64,000 nucleotides of DNA, from assembly GCF_900188225.1 (NCBI RefSeq), contig NZ_FZOC01000005.1:1-64000 (forward strand), given 5' to 3'. The DNA is from Humidesulfovibrio mexicanus. Its GTDB lineage: Bacteria > Desulfobacterota > Desulfovibrionia > Desulfovibrionales > Desulfovibrionaceae. The translations under genes were made by a program, and so were the position numbers. Numbering within the stretch: the first letter of the stretch is position 1; each line of letters starts with the position of its first letter. This document shows positions 43,148 through 51,842 of this stretch, one piece after another. Below the pieces are notes generated by a model. The model was given only the letters and a program-made list of their open reading frames with translations, was not told where the DNA came from and ran no database searches.

Positions 43148-43951
43148 TTAGCCCCCGAGCTTCTTCTGGGCGAAGGCGAGCAGCTTCTTGGCCTCGACGA
43201 AATTGGGGTTGATGGCCACGGCCATCTTGGCGGCCTCGGCCATTTTGGCCCATTTCTGCCAGTCGTAGTACAGGCGGCCCAGGTTGAAGAAGAGGTACTC
43301 GTCCGTTTGGCAGATGCCCAGGGCGCGGCGGTAGTAGCCCTCGGCGCTTTCGAAGTCCTGCATTTTGCGCAGCACGATGCCGATGCGGTTGTACAGGTGG
43401 ATGGACTCCGGAGATTCGTTGATGGCCTGGCTCAGGTGGCCCACGGCGTCCTGGTTCAGCCCGGCCTTGTAGTAGCGGTCGGCAATGTCGGCCTTGAGTT
43501 CCGCATCGCCGGGGAATTCCCCGGTAAGCCTGTCGAAGGCCTGCCGGGCCTCGTCGAACTGCTGCTCGTCCAGGTGCTTCTGGCCGCGTTCAAGCCCCTC
43601 GCGCTTCTTGGACTCCAGGGCCTCCAGGTCCTTCTGGGCGGTCTCGTTCACGTCCTCCTGCAGCACCTTGCGCATCTCGTAAAGCTCCTCCAGGAGCTTC
43701 TTTTCAGCGCCGGGCGTGTAGTGCAGAAGCAGCGGGTAGAACTTGCGCAGCTCCTTGTGATTGTTCAGGGAATACACGGCGGTGTCGAGCATCTGGGCGA
43801 ATTCTTCGCGCTCGTTCTTGAGCAGCGGTGCGGAGAGCATGAGCACGATGGCGTCGTTCAACGCCTGGGCCGCAGTCATGTACTTGCCCATTTTAAGGCT
43901 GGCGTTGATGCCTGCGAGCTTTTGCCTCGCCTTTGTGAGTTCGCCTGACAT
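43148..43951 (-). CDS. TPR-repeat protein
   Basis: A 267-residue cytoplasmic helical protein. The N-terminal half is helical without clear repeats. TPR units occupy about 118-262 (RGQKHLDEQQFDEARQAFDR, ADIADRYYKAGLNQDAVGHL, LYNRIGIVLRKMQDFESAEG, FNLGRLYYDWQKWAKMAEAA). It probably scaffolds other proteins. GGGAGG lies seven bases before the ATG. It sits between carA and the FAD protein. Confidence 0.85.
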   Translation of the reverse strand: MSGELTKARQKLAGINASLKMGKYMTAAQALNDAIVLMLSAPLLKNEREEFAQMLDTAVYSLNNHKELRKFYPLLLHYTPGAEKKLLEELYEMRKVLQEDVNETAQKDLEALESKKREGLERGQKHLDEQQFDEARQAFDRLTGEFPGDAELKADIADRYYKAGLNQDAVGHLSQAINESPESIHLYNRIGIVLRKMQDFESAEGYYRRALGICQTDEYLFFNLGRLYYDWQKWAKMAEAAKMAVAINPNFVEAKKLLAFAQKKLGG

Positions 43952-44000
43952 GCGTGCGCCTCCCTTGGCCCGCGCAAAAGCGGGCGCTGGCTTGTGTCCC

Positions 44001-45119
44001 TTACTTGCCCGTGGCCTGGCGCACCAGGTCGCGGAAGCGGGGGAAGAAGTAGGCGCTGTCGTGGGGGCCGGGCGCCGCCTCGGGGTGGAACTGGATGGCG
44101 ATGAGGGGCTTGCTTCTGTGGGCGAAGCCCTCCAGCGTCTGGTCGTTCAGGTTCCGGTGGGTCACCTTGAGCTCCGGCAGGTGGTCGATGTCCACGCAGA
44201 AGCCGTGGTTCTGCGAGGAGATTTCGATCTTGCCGGACTCCATGTCCATGACCGGGTGGTTGCAGCCGTGGTGGCCGAACTTGAGCTTGTAGGCGCGTCC
44301 GCCCAGGGCCAGGCCCATGATCTGGTGTCCCAGGCAGATGCCCGCCACCGGAAGCTTCTGCGCAAAGACCCTGGTGGCCTCGATGGCGTTCTTGACCACG
44401 GCCGGGTCGCCGGGGCCGTTGGAGAGGAACACCGCGTCCGGGGAAAGCTCCGCCGCCTGCTGGTGTGTGAAGTGCGATGGCACCACGAGCATGTCGAAGC
44501 CCTGGGCTGCGAGCAGGCGCAGGATGTTCCATTTGACGCCGAAGTCGTAGACCAGCAGGCGCGGGCCGTTGCCGGCCCAGCTGAAGTCGGCCAGGTTCAC
44601 GGTCTTTGTGCCGCTGCCGGTCCACAGGTAGGGATTCTTGGCGCTGACCTTGTCGGCCAGGTTCAGGCCCTCCATGCTGGGCAGCCCCTGGGCCTTTTTG
44701 ACCAGTTCCTGCGGCGAGCCGGAGGTGGAGATGACCCCGCGCATGGCTCCGTTGAGGCGCAGGTGCCGGGTCAGCGCGCGGGTGTCGATGCCTTCGATGC
44801 CCATGACGCCGGCCTTTTTGAGGTAGTCGGGCAGGGACATGGCGGCGCGCCAGTTGGAGGGCTCCTTGCAGCACTCCTTGACGATGAGGGCCTCGGCCCC
44901 GATCTTGTGCGACTCCACGTCCTCGGCGTTGACGCCGTAGTTGCCGATGAGCGGGTAGGTCATGCAGACCATCTGGCCCACGTAGGAGGGGTCGGTGAGG
45001 ATCTCCTGGTAGCCGGTCATGCCGGTGTTGAAGATGGCCTCGCCGCCGGTCTCGCCGGGACCGGTGAACGACGAGCCCTCGAACCAGGTTCCGTCCTCAA
45101 GGGCCAGAATCGCTTTCAT
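44001..45119 (-). CDS. carA: Carbamoyl-phosphate synthase small (glutaminase) subunit
   Basis: A 372-residue CarA. The N-terminal domain has [20 protein letters not shown] and [20 protein letters not shown]. The class I amidotransferase domain has [11 protein letters not shown], the nucleophile Cys in GICLGHQ, and [11 protein letters not shown]. It supplies ammonia to CarB for carbamoyl phosphate, which feeds pyrimidine and arginine synthesis. carB is not in the window. The start overlaps the kdsB stop by four bases. Confidence 0.97.
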   Translation of the reverse strand: MKAILALEDGTWFEGSSFTGPGETGGEAIFNTGMTGYQEILTDPSYVGQMVCMTYPLIGNYGVNAEDVESHKIGAEALIVKECCKEPSNWRAAMSLPDYLKKAGVMGIEGIDTRALTRHLRLNGAMRGVISTSGSPQELVKKAQGLPSMEGLNLADKVSAKNPYLWTGSGTKTVNLADFSWAGNGPRLLVYDFGVKWNILRLLAAQGFDMLVVPSHFTHQQAAELSPDAVFLSNGPGDPAVVKNAIEATRVFAQKLPVAGICLGHQIMGLALGGRAYKLKFGHHGCNHPVMDMESGKIEISSQNHGFCVDIDHLPELKVTHRNLNDQTLEGFAHRSKPLIAIQFHPEAAPGPHDSAYFFPRFRDLVRQATGK

Positions 45120-45883
45120 GTTGCGTGCTCCCGCAGGATTTTTTCAATGTGCTCAACGTCTTCTGGCCGGTCCACCCCATGGCACGCGTGGCGGGTCAGG
45201 GCCACATGGATGGGGATGGCGTTCTCCAGAAGCCTCAACTGCTCCAGCTTCTCCGTGCGCTCAAGCCTGCCCTGCGGCAGCGCCGCAAAGCGCTCCAGCG
45301 CGTGCATCCGGAAGGCGTACAGCCCCACATGCAGAAGCGGCCCGGCCGTGTCCCCGTCCGCTTCGCCGTCGCGGCAAAAGGGAATGGCGGCACGGGAAAA
45401 ATACAGCGCGCGGCCCTGCGCGTCCAGAACCACCTTGACCCGGTCCGGGCTTTGGGCCTCGGCGCGGGTCATGGGCGTGGCCAAGGTGGCGGCCTGCACC
45501 GTCTCGCCCCCTGGCGCCGCGAAGGGCGCCAGCAATTCCTCCAGCATGGCCGGGTCGAGCGCCGGTTCGTCGCCCTGCACGTTCACCACCACGCTGTCCG
45601 GCTCCGCGCCGATGAGCCGGGCGGCCTCCAGCACGCGGTCGGTGCCGCTCTGGTGGTGGCGGCCGGTCATGATGGCGGGCGCTCCCCACGCGTTGGCCGC
45701 AGCCATGATGCGCTCGTCGTCCGTGGCGATGAGCACCCGCGAAAAGCGCGCGCACAGGGACGCGCGCTGGTGCACGCGCACGCACATGGGCACGCCGGAA
45801 ATTTCCACAAGCGGCTTGCCGGGAAAGCGCGAGGAATCATACCGAGCCGGGATGATTGCGTAACAGGGGGGCAGGGTTCTCAT
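45116..45883 (-). CDS. kdsB: 3-deoxy-manno-octulosonate cytidylyltransferase (CMP-Kdo synthetase)
   Basis: A 255-residue KdsB (258 if a GTG at 45892 is used). It activates Kdo with CTP for lipid A core assembly. Markers are [31 protein letters not shown], the metal-binding [13 protein letters not shown], and [20 protein letters not shown]. It follows waaA, which uses its product, so the pair forms one Kdo step in the operon. Confidence 0.95.
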   Translation of the reverse strand: MRTLPPCYAIIPARYDSSRFPGKPLVEISGVPMCVRVHQRASLCARFSRVLIATDDERIMAAANAWGAPAIMTGRHHQSGTDRVLEAARLIGAEPDSVVVNVQGDEPALDPAMLEELLAPFAAPGGETVQAATLATPMTRAEAQSPDRVKVVLDAQGRALYFSRAAIPFCRDGEADGDTAGPLLHVGLYAFRMHALERFAALPQGRLERTEKLEQLRLLENAIPIHVALTRHACHGVDRPEDVEHIEKILREHAT

Positions 45884-45907
45884 GCTCGTCACGGCTCCGC
45901 AGGGTGT

Positions 45908-47218
45908 TTACCCGCAAATTAGGCATTCGGCAACCGCCTGGCAAGCGGCGTCCGCGCCGCCCCGGCGCGATTGTGCGTAGCTTTCGGCGCGGCGGCGCAC
46001 ATCCTGGCGGTCGGGCGGGGTGTCCGCAAGCGCGCACAGGGCGTCCAGCACGCCCGCCGCGTCCTGCTCCAGCCGGGCCAGGCCGCACTCGAAAAGTTCA
46101 TGTCCCACCCAGGCGAAGTTGGACCAGGACGGGCCGATGACCGGTGTCACGCCGTGCGCCAGAGGCTCCAGAAAATTCTGTCCGCCAAGGTCCGCCAGGC
46201 TGCCGCCGACGAAGCAGGCCCGCGCCAGGGCGAAGGCGCCGGAGAGTTCGCCGAAGGCGTCCCACAGAAGCACCGAGCCGGGCCGCGCCGCGCCCGCGCT
46301 GCGGCGGACATGGGGCACGCCGCCCCGTTCGAGCAGCCCTTCCCAGGCGTTCAGGCGCTCCATGTGCCGGGGAAACACGCCCACCACCGCACCGGGCAGC
46401 CGCGCCAGCAGACCCTGGATGATGGCGAGAGCCTGGGCTTCCTCCTGTCTGCGCACGCTGCCCAGCACGATGAAGGGCGCGCGGACGCCGTCGACTTGCG
46501 GCAGCAGGGCCGCCAGGGCCGGGTTCGGGGCGGAGGCAGAGAAGTCCAGGCGGTCGAATTTGATGTTCGGCATGATTTGCGTGCGCGTTTGGGGGAACAG
46601 GGCGGCGAAGCGGGTCGCGTCGTCTTCGGACACGGCCAGCACGCGCTCCGGGCCGAGGCAGCGCCAGAAGCCGGGAAGGCGCAGATAGCCGCGCAGGCTC
46701 TTCGGCGTCATGCGGGCGTTGACGGCCAGGGCCGGGATTCCGGCCCTGCGGCAGGCGGCCAGAAGCCCAGGCCAGAGCTCGGTTTCGAGCAGCGCCACCG
46801 CGCGCGGGGCCACTGCGGCCAGGGCGGCCGCCATGTTGCCGGGAATGTCGAAGGGAAACCAGGCGGGCAGCAGCTCCACGCGGCCCGCGAGGTCGGTTGC
46901 GGCGCGCGCAAGCACGCCCATGCCCTGGCTGGTGAAGGTGGTGACGAGGACGCGCGGCGGGCGACCGTCCACAAGGCCGCCGGGCAGACAGTCGGGCAGG
47001 CGGCGCGCCAGCTCCCATGCCAGGTACGCCTCGCCGCCGCTGGCCGCCTGGACCCAGAGGTCCGCCTTGGGCGGCGGTCCGGAGCGCATGAGCCGCGCGT
47101 CCCAGCCGTCCTTGAGCCGCCCGTTGCGCCGCAGGCCGGGCAGGGCCGCGCGCCAGGCCAGGCCGTAGACCCCGAGGATGGCGCGCGCCACCAGGGGCGG
47201 CTTCCGGGGGACGGGCAT
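45908..47218 (-). CDS. waaA: Kdo transferase (3-deoxy-D-manno-octulosonic-acid transferase)
   Basis: A 436-residue glycosyltransferase that adds Kdo to lipid IVA at the inner membrane. It has an N-terminal hydrophobic anchor, then WVQAASGGEAYLAWELARRL, TSQGMGVLARA, LLETELWPGLLAACRRAGIP, and the nucleotide-sugar region GGSLADLGGQNFLEPLAHGV with PVIGPSWSNF. The frame extends upstream over ddl, but the ATG at 47218, two bases after the ddl stop, starts the family sequence. Confidence 0.93.
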   Translation of the reverse strand: MPVPRKPPLVARAILGVYGLAWRAALPGLRRNGRLKDGWDARLMRSGPPPKADLWVQAASGGEAYLAWELARRLPDCLPGGLVDGRPPRVLVTTFTSQGMGVLARAATDLAGRVELLPAWFPFDIPGNMAAALAAVAPRAVALLETELWPGLLAACRRAGIPALAVNARMTPKSLRGYLRLPGFWRCLGPERVLAVSEDDATRFAALFPQTRTQIMPNIKFDRLDFSASAPNPALAALLPQVDGVRAPFIVLGSVRRQEEAQALAIIQGLLARLPGAVVGVFPRHMERLNAWEGLLERGGVPHVRRSAGAARPGSVLLWDAFGELSGAFALARACFVGGSLADLGGQNFLEPLAHGVTPVIGPSWSNFAWVGHELFECGLARLEQDAAGVLDALCALADTPPDRQDVRRRAESYAQSRRGGADAACQAVAECLICG

Positions 47219-47220
47219 GG

Positions 47221-48147
47221 CTAGCCCTTGGCCTTGGCGGCCCGGGCGGACAGGCCAAGGCGCACCAGTTCGGCCACCAGCGCGTCGAAGTCCATGCCCG
47301 CGGCCTTGGCCGCCTTGGGCAGCAGGCTGGTGGGCGTCATGCCGGGCAGGGTGTTGGTCTCCAGGATGAAGGGGCGGCCCTGGGCGTCCACCATGAAGTC
47401 GGAGCGGGAGTAGCCCTCGATGCCGAGCACCTTGTGCGCGGCCAGGGCCATGCCCTGCACCTCGGCGGCAAGGGCTGCGTCCACGGGCGCGGGGCAGATC
47501 TCTTCGGCCCCGTCGGCAGCGTACTTGTTCTCGTAGTCGAAGAACGCCGTGCCCGCGCGCGGGCGGATGAGGATCACCGGCAGGGCGCGGTCCGCCAGGA
47601 CGGCGCAGGTCAGCTCCATGCCGGGGATGCATTCCTCCACAAGGGCGGCCTGCCCCATGGCGAAGACCTTGTCCAGGGCCTGGCCCAGGTCCTCGGGCCG
47701 CTCCACGCGGCTCATGCCCAGGCTGGATCCGCCGTTGTTGGGCTTGACGAAGAGCGGGCAGGGCAGGTCGCACAGGCGCGCTTCGCCCGCGATGCCGGTG
47801 TAGAGCCGCCAGGCCGGGGTGCGCAGGCCGCGCGCCTCGTACAGCGCCTTGGCCGCGGCCTTGTTCAGGGCCAGGAACGAGGCCTTTGGCCCGGCTCCCT
47901 GGTAGGGGCAGCCCGCCTCCTCCAGCATGGCCTGGATGAGGCCGTCCTCTCCCGGCGAGCCGTGCAGGTTCAGGAAGGCGAAGTCCGCCTCGCGGGCGGC
48001 GGGGATGATGCCCGCGAAGTCCGTGGCCGGGTCGAGCAGGCGCGCCTCGTGACCCAGGCGGCCAAGCGCCTGGGCGATGCCGTGCGCGCCGGAAAGGGAG
48101 ACGTCTCGTTCAGTCGACCAGCCGCCGGCTATCAAAATCATGCGCAT
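47221..48147 (-). CDS. ddl: D-alanine--D-alanine ligase
   Basis: A 308-residue ATP-grasp ligase making the D-Ala-D-Ala dipeptide for peptidoglycan. Signatures are STERDVSLSGAHGIAQAL, LNLHGSPGEDGLIQAMLEEA, the ATP lid region CPLFVKPNNGGSSLGMSRV, and the metal-binding FILETNTLPGMTPTSLLPKA. It overlaps the HD-domain gene by 38 bases and is followed by waaA. Confidence 0.96.
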   Translation of the reverse strand: MRMILIAGGWSTERDVSLSGAHGIAQALGRLGHEARLLDPATDFAGIIPAAREADFAFLNLHGSPGEDGLIQAMLEEAGCPYQGAGPKASFLALNKAAAKALYEARGLRTPAWRLYTGIAGEARLCDLPCPLFVKPNNGGSSLGMSRVERPEDLGQALDKVFAMGQAALVEECIPGMELTCAVLADRALPVILIRPRAGTAFFDYENKYAADGAEEICPAPVDAALAAEVQGMALAAHKVLGIEGYSRSDFMVDAQGRPFILETNTLPGMTPTSLLPKAAKAAGMDFDALVAELVRLGLSARAAKAKG

Positions 48148-48763
48148 TGAGATCCTTCTCCAAGAGTTGCGACAGAACGCTTTCTATCTGTTTGGCCTGC
48201 CGGTTGGTCTCCGCGATGCGGTCGCGAATCTCCTGCGTTTTGCCGTAGCGGTCAAGGAGATCGCCGAAGCGCGATTCGATGGGCACGATCGTGTCGTGGG
48301 CCACGCGCTTGTCGCCGTAGAGCACGGCCAGCGGGGTGAAAAAGCGGCGGAAGTCCATCTCGAACGGCCAGTACATATGGTGGATGACGCCCTGCGCCAG
48401 CACCGGGTTCCCCGTGACCGCCATGACCCAGGCCCCGCCCAGCTGGCCGTGGTGCCCGCCGTGCTTGATGCAGTAGGCCTTGGCGATGTCGTGCAGGAGG
48501 GCCGAGGCGCGCACCGTGTCCACGCAGACCTCGAATCCCTTGGCCCTGGCCGCCTCGGCCACCTGGGAGGCCACCAGCGCGACCTTGGCGCTGTGCGCGC
48601 GGATGTGCGCAGGCATCTTGAAGCGGTCCCACAAGGCCACGCAGCGGGCCTCGGAAGGCGCGCGCCAGGGGGGTCTGCGGGCCGTTTCCGGCGCGGGCGG
48701 CGGCGGGGGCGGCAGGTCTGGCCACATGGGGGCCATGGGGATGACTGGGCGCATGGGAGTCAC
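48110..48763 (-). CDS. HD-domain phosphohydrolase
   Basis: A 217-residue metal-dependent hydrolase. After a Pro-rich start the HD domain shows IRAHSAKVALVASQVAEAAR and ALLHDIAKAYCIKHGGHHGQ (the His-Asp pair), then HHMYWPFEMD. The substrate is probably a nucleotide or phospho-compound and cannot be named. It is the first gene of a leftward run with ddl, waaA, kdsB and carA. Confidence 0.85.
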   Translation of the reverse strand: MTPMRPVIPMAPMWPDLPPPPPPAPETARRPPWRAPSEARCVALWDRFKMPAHIRAHSAKVALVASQVAEAARAKGFEVCVDTVRASALLHDIAKAYCIKHGGHHGQLGGAWVMAVTGNPVLAQGVIHHMYWPFEMDFRRFFTPLAVLYGDKRVAHDTIVPIESRFGDLLDRYGKTQEIRDRIAETNRQAKQIESVLSQLLEKDLNAHDFDSRRLVD

Positions 48764-49026
48764 GTCGCGTTTTTGTCCGGATTTGCGTTTCAGGGCGGAG
48801 CCGTGCCCGCCATATGGGCAATGCCTACCAGCAGCGGGACGAAAAAGAAAGCGTGGGCACGGCTATTTCTATCGGTCCGGGTGCGAAATTGCCCTTGAAT
48901 TATTCCCAGGCTCGGGCTACAGGACCTGTTGGAAAACGAAAGGCGCAAAGGGCTGACAGCCCGATGCCGGTGTCTGTGGCCCCGACAGCGTATGAAATGC
49001 AATCTAGACCGAGGAGGATTCCGAAT

Positions 49027-49344
49027 ATGGCTATTCTCGAGTTTAAGGGAAAGAAGTTCGAGGTTGACGAGGACGGCTTTCTGCTGAAGTTTGAGGAATG
49101 GAACCCTGAGTGGGTGGAGTTCGTGAAGGAGAGCGAGGGCATCCCCGTCATCACCGAGAACCACCAGAAGGTCATCGACTTCCTGCAGGACTACTACAAG
49201 AAGAACGGCATCGCTCCCATGGTGCGCATCCTGTCCAAGGTGACCGGATACAAGCTGAAGGAGATCTACGAGTTGTTCCCCTCCGGCCCCGGCAAGGGCG
49301 CCTGCAAGATGGCCGGCCTGCCCAAGCCCACCGGCTGCGTGTAA
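49027..49344 (+). CDS. dsrC: DsrC, sulfur-carrier partner of dissimilatory sulfite reductase
   Basis: A 105-residue DsrC. The mobile C-terminal arm carries both redox cysteines, Cys 93 and the penultimate Cys 104 (GKGACKMAGLPKPTGCV), so it is the functional trisulfide-forming type rather than a TusE-like form. It shuttles sulfur from sulfite reductase to membrane DsrMKJOP. It stands alone, as is usual in these bacteria. GAGGAGG precedes the ATG at nine bases, and a terminator follows at once. Confidence 0.97.
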   Translation: MAILEFKGKKFEVDEDGFLLKFEEWNPEWVEFVKESEGIPVITENHQKVIDFLQDYYKKNGIAPMVRILSKVTGYKLKEIYELFPSGPGKGACKMAGLPKPTGCV

Positions 49345-49366
49345 TCCCTGCGCCAAGTGTGACCCG

Positions 49367-49401
49367 AAGGGGCGGAGGCTTTGGTCTGCGCCCCTTTTTT
49401 T
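49367..49401 (+). terminator. Intrinsic terminator of dsrC
   Basis: AAGGGGCG pairs with CGCCCCTT and is followed by a run of T (49395-49401). It lies 23 bases after the dsrC stop, isolating this highly expressed gene. Confidence 0.88.
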
Positions 49402-49576
49402 CGCCCGCCGCCCTTCCCGGTTTTTGGCCCGTGCGCAGCGCCGCCCCGCGAAAATCGCTGGTGGCCCGCGCGAAGCGCGGCGCGGGCATGGACGCGCGCG
49501 CCGACACGGTGTATGTCCCTTGGGCCGGAAGGTGGGCGCGCCCGCCTCCGCAAGACCGCAACCGAAGGACAAGCCA

Positions 49577-50674
49577 GTGAGCCTCGAACTTCTCGACCAG
49601 TTCCACGACCCGGCCCTGTGCAAAAGCGTTCTGGAGCGCCTGCGCGTCACCCTGGACGGCCAGCCCCTGCGCTTCATGGAGGTCTGCGGCACGCACACCG
49701 TGGCCATCTTCCGCAGCGGACTGCGCTCCATCCTGCCAAAGGAGATTGTGCACCTCTCCGGCCCGGGCTGCCCGGTGTGCGTCACCCACGAGGCCGAGAT
49801 CAACGCGTTTTTGGACCTGGCGGGAACGCCAGGCGTCATCATCGCCACCTTTGGCGACCTGATGCGCGTGCCCGGCAGCCGGGGGCGCACCCTCAAGGCC
49901 GCCCAGGCCGAGGGCGCGCGCGTAAGCGTGGTGTATTCCCCGCCCGACGCCATAAAGCTGGCGGCCGACAATCCGGACGCCACAGTGGTGTTTTTGGGCG
50001 TGGGCTTCGAGACCACGGCCCCGGGCGTGGCCGCCAGCATCCTCATGGCCAGGGCGCAGGGCGTGGCCAACTACCGCGTGCTCTCCTTCCACAAGCTGGT
50101 GCCCCCGGCGTTGGAGGCCCTGCTTTCCGACCCCGGCACGGACATCGACGGCTTCATCATGCCCGGGCACGTGTCGGCCATCATCGGCGCCGAGCCCTAC
50201 CGCCCCGTTGCCGAGCGCTTCGGCAAGGCCGCGGCCGTGGCCGGGTTCGAGCCCCTGGACATTCTGCAGGCGCTGCTGTTTTTGGCCGAATGCAAACGCG
50301 ACGGCCGGGCCGAGATCGCCAACCTGTACCGCCGCGTGGTGCGCGACGAGGGCAACGCCAAGGCCCGTGCGGTCATGGCCCAGGTGTTCCGCCCGGCCGA
50401 TGCCCTGTGGCGCGGCATCGGGCTCATTCCCGGCTCCGGTTTGGAAGTGGCGGACGAATACGCCGCCTTTGACGCCAAGCGCCAGTACGGCATCGTCATC
50501 AAGGACTGCCCGCCTCTGCCCGGCTGCAAGTGCGGCGAGGTGCTGAAGGGCAAGCTGGCCCCCAACCTCTGCCCGCTTTTCGGACGCGCCTGCACGCCCG
50601 CCAACCCCGTCGGGCCGTGCATGGTCTCCACCGAGGGCTCCTGCGCGGCCTACTACAAATACCAGGTGGACTAG
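49577..50674 (+). CDS. hypD: Hydrogenase maturation protein HypD
   Basis: A 365-residue iron-sulfur scaffold that assembles the Fe(CN)2CO group of NiFe hydrogenases with HypC. Conserved parts are FMEVCGTHTVAIFRSGLRS, LSGPGCPVCVTHEAEINAF, a VFLGVGFETTAPGVA segment, IMPGHVSAIIG, and the C-terminal cysteines GCKCGEVLKG and CPLFGRACTP. It starts at GTG with GAAGGA upstream and is followed by hypE after three bases. Confidence 0.97.
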   Translation: MSLELLDQFHDPALCKSVLERLRVTLDGQPLRFMEVCGTHTVAIFRSGLRSILPKEIVHLSGPGCPVCVTHEAEINAFLDLAGTPGVIIATFGDLMRVPGSRGRTLKAAQAEGARVSVVYSPPDAIKLAADNPDATVVFLGVGFETTAPGVAASILMARAQGVANYRVLSFHKLVPPALEALLSDPGTDIDGFIMPGHVSAIIGAEPYRPVAERFGKAAAVAGFEPLDILQALLFLAECKRDGRAEIANLYRRVVRDEGNAKARAVMAQVFRPADALWRGIGLIPGSGLEVADEYAAFDAKRQYGIVIKDCPPLPGCKCGEVLKGKLAPNLCPLFGRACTPANPVGPCMVSTEGSCAAYYKYQVD

Positions 50675-50677
50675 CTC

Positions 50678-51694
50678 ATGAGCGACAAGGTGCTTCTTGA
50701 CTACGGTTCCGGCGGCAAGGCTTCGCAGCGGCTCATCGGCGAGCTGTTCCTCAAGCATTTCGACAACCCCGAACTGCGGCGCATGAACGACGGCGCGGTG
50801 CTTTCCGTGGGCGGCAGGGTGGCCGTCAGCACCGACACCTTCACCGTGGACCCGCCGTTCTTTCCCGGCGGCGACATCGGCGCGCTTGCCGTGCACGGCA
50901 CCGTGAACGACGTGGCCATGATGGGCGCCACGCCCCGGTACCTCACCTGCGGCTTCATCATCGAAGAAGGGCTGCCCATGGTCGAACTCGGGCGCATTGT
51001 CGAGTCCATGGGCGCTGCCGCGCGCGCGGCCGGGGTGGACATCGTCACCGGCGACACCAAGGTGGTGCCCAAGGGCGCGGTGGACAAGATCTTCATCAAC
51101 ACCACCGGCATCGGCGATGTCATTGTCGACCCGGCCCCGGCCGGGGACCGCGCCGCGCCCGGCGACGCCATCCTCATCAGCGGCACCCTGGGCGACCACG
51201 GCCTGGCCATCCTGTCCACCCGGCAGGGCCTGGCCTTCGAGACGCCCCTGCTCTCCGACTGCGCCAGCCTGAACCACGCCATCGGGGCGCTTTTGCGCCA
51301 GCTGCCGGACGTGCATGTGCTGCGCGACCCCACGCGCGGCGGCCTGGCCACCACGCTGAACGAGATCGCCAGCGCCTCCGGCGTCATCTGCGAGATCGTC
51401 GAGGACGACATCCCGGTGCGGGCCGAGGTCAAGGGCGGCTGCTCGCTCTTGGGCCTGGACCCGTTGTACCTGGCCAACGAGGGCAAGTTCATCTGCATCG
51501 TGCCCGAGGCCGACGCCGAGGCCGCGCTCGCCATCATGCGCGCGGACCCGCTGTGCGGCGGGGCCAGGCGCATCGGCTCCGTGCTGCCCACGGACAAGCC
51601 GGGCGCTCCCGGCCGCGTGCTGCTTCGGACCGGGCTGGGCGGCAAGCGCCTGCTCGGAATGCTTGAAGGCGAGCAGCTGCCGCGCATCTGCTAG
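50678..51694 (+). CDS. hypE: Hydrogenase maturation protein HypE
   Basis: A 338-residue HypE that dehydrates a carbamoyl group on its C-terminal cysteine to thiocyanate, giving the cyanide ligand. It has the N-terminal LLDYGSGGKASQRLIGELFL, the ATP-binding AVHGTVNDVAMMGATP, and the invariant C-terminal PRIC. It forms an operon with hypD. Confidence 0.97.
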   Translation: MSDKVLLDYGSGGKASQRLIGELFLKHFDNPELRRMNDGAVLSVGGRVAVSTDTFTVDPPFFPGGDIGALAVHGTVNDVAMMGATPRYLTCGFIIEEGLPMVELGRIVESMGAAARAAGVDIVTGDTKVVPKGAVDKIFINTTGIGDVIVDPAPAGDRAAPGDAILISGTLGDHGLAILSTRQGLAFETPLLSDCASLNHAIGALLRQLPDVHVLRDPTRGGLATTLNEIASASGVICEIVEDDIPVRAEVKGGCSLLGLDPLYLANEGKFICIVPEADAEAALAIMRADPLCGGARRIGSVLPTDKPGAPGRVLLRTGLGGKRLLGMLEGEQLPRIC

Positions 51695-51715
51695 GGGCGC
51701 GACAAGCACGAAACG

Positions 51716-51756
51716 ACCCGCCCGGCCTCCCCTCCGTTGCGAGGGGCCGGGCGGGT
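51716..51756 (+). terminator. GC-rich hairpin after hypE
   Basis: ACCCGCCCGGCC pairs with GGCCGGGCGGGT around a 17-base loop. It lies 22 bases after the hypE stop. No T-run follows, so termination is likely but not certain. Confidence 0.6.
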
Positions 51757-51842
51757 GTGCGCAAGCCCCTTGCCCAGGGGAGGGCTCACGCGCTACATCC
51801 GGGGGGACAGCCCCTCTCACCGCCGCGCAACCCCGAGGCCCC

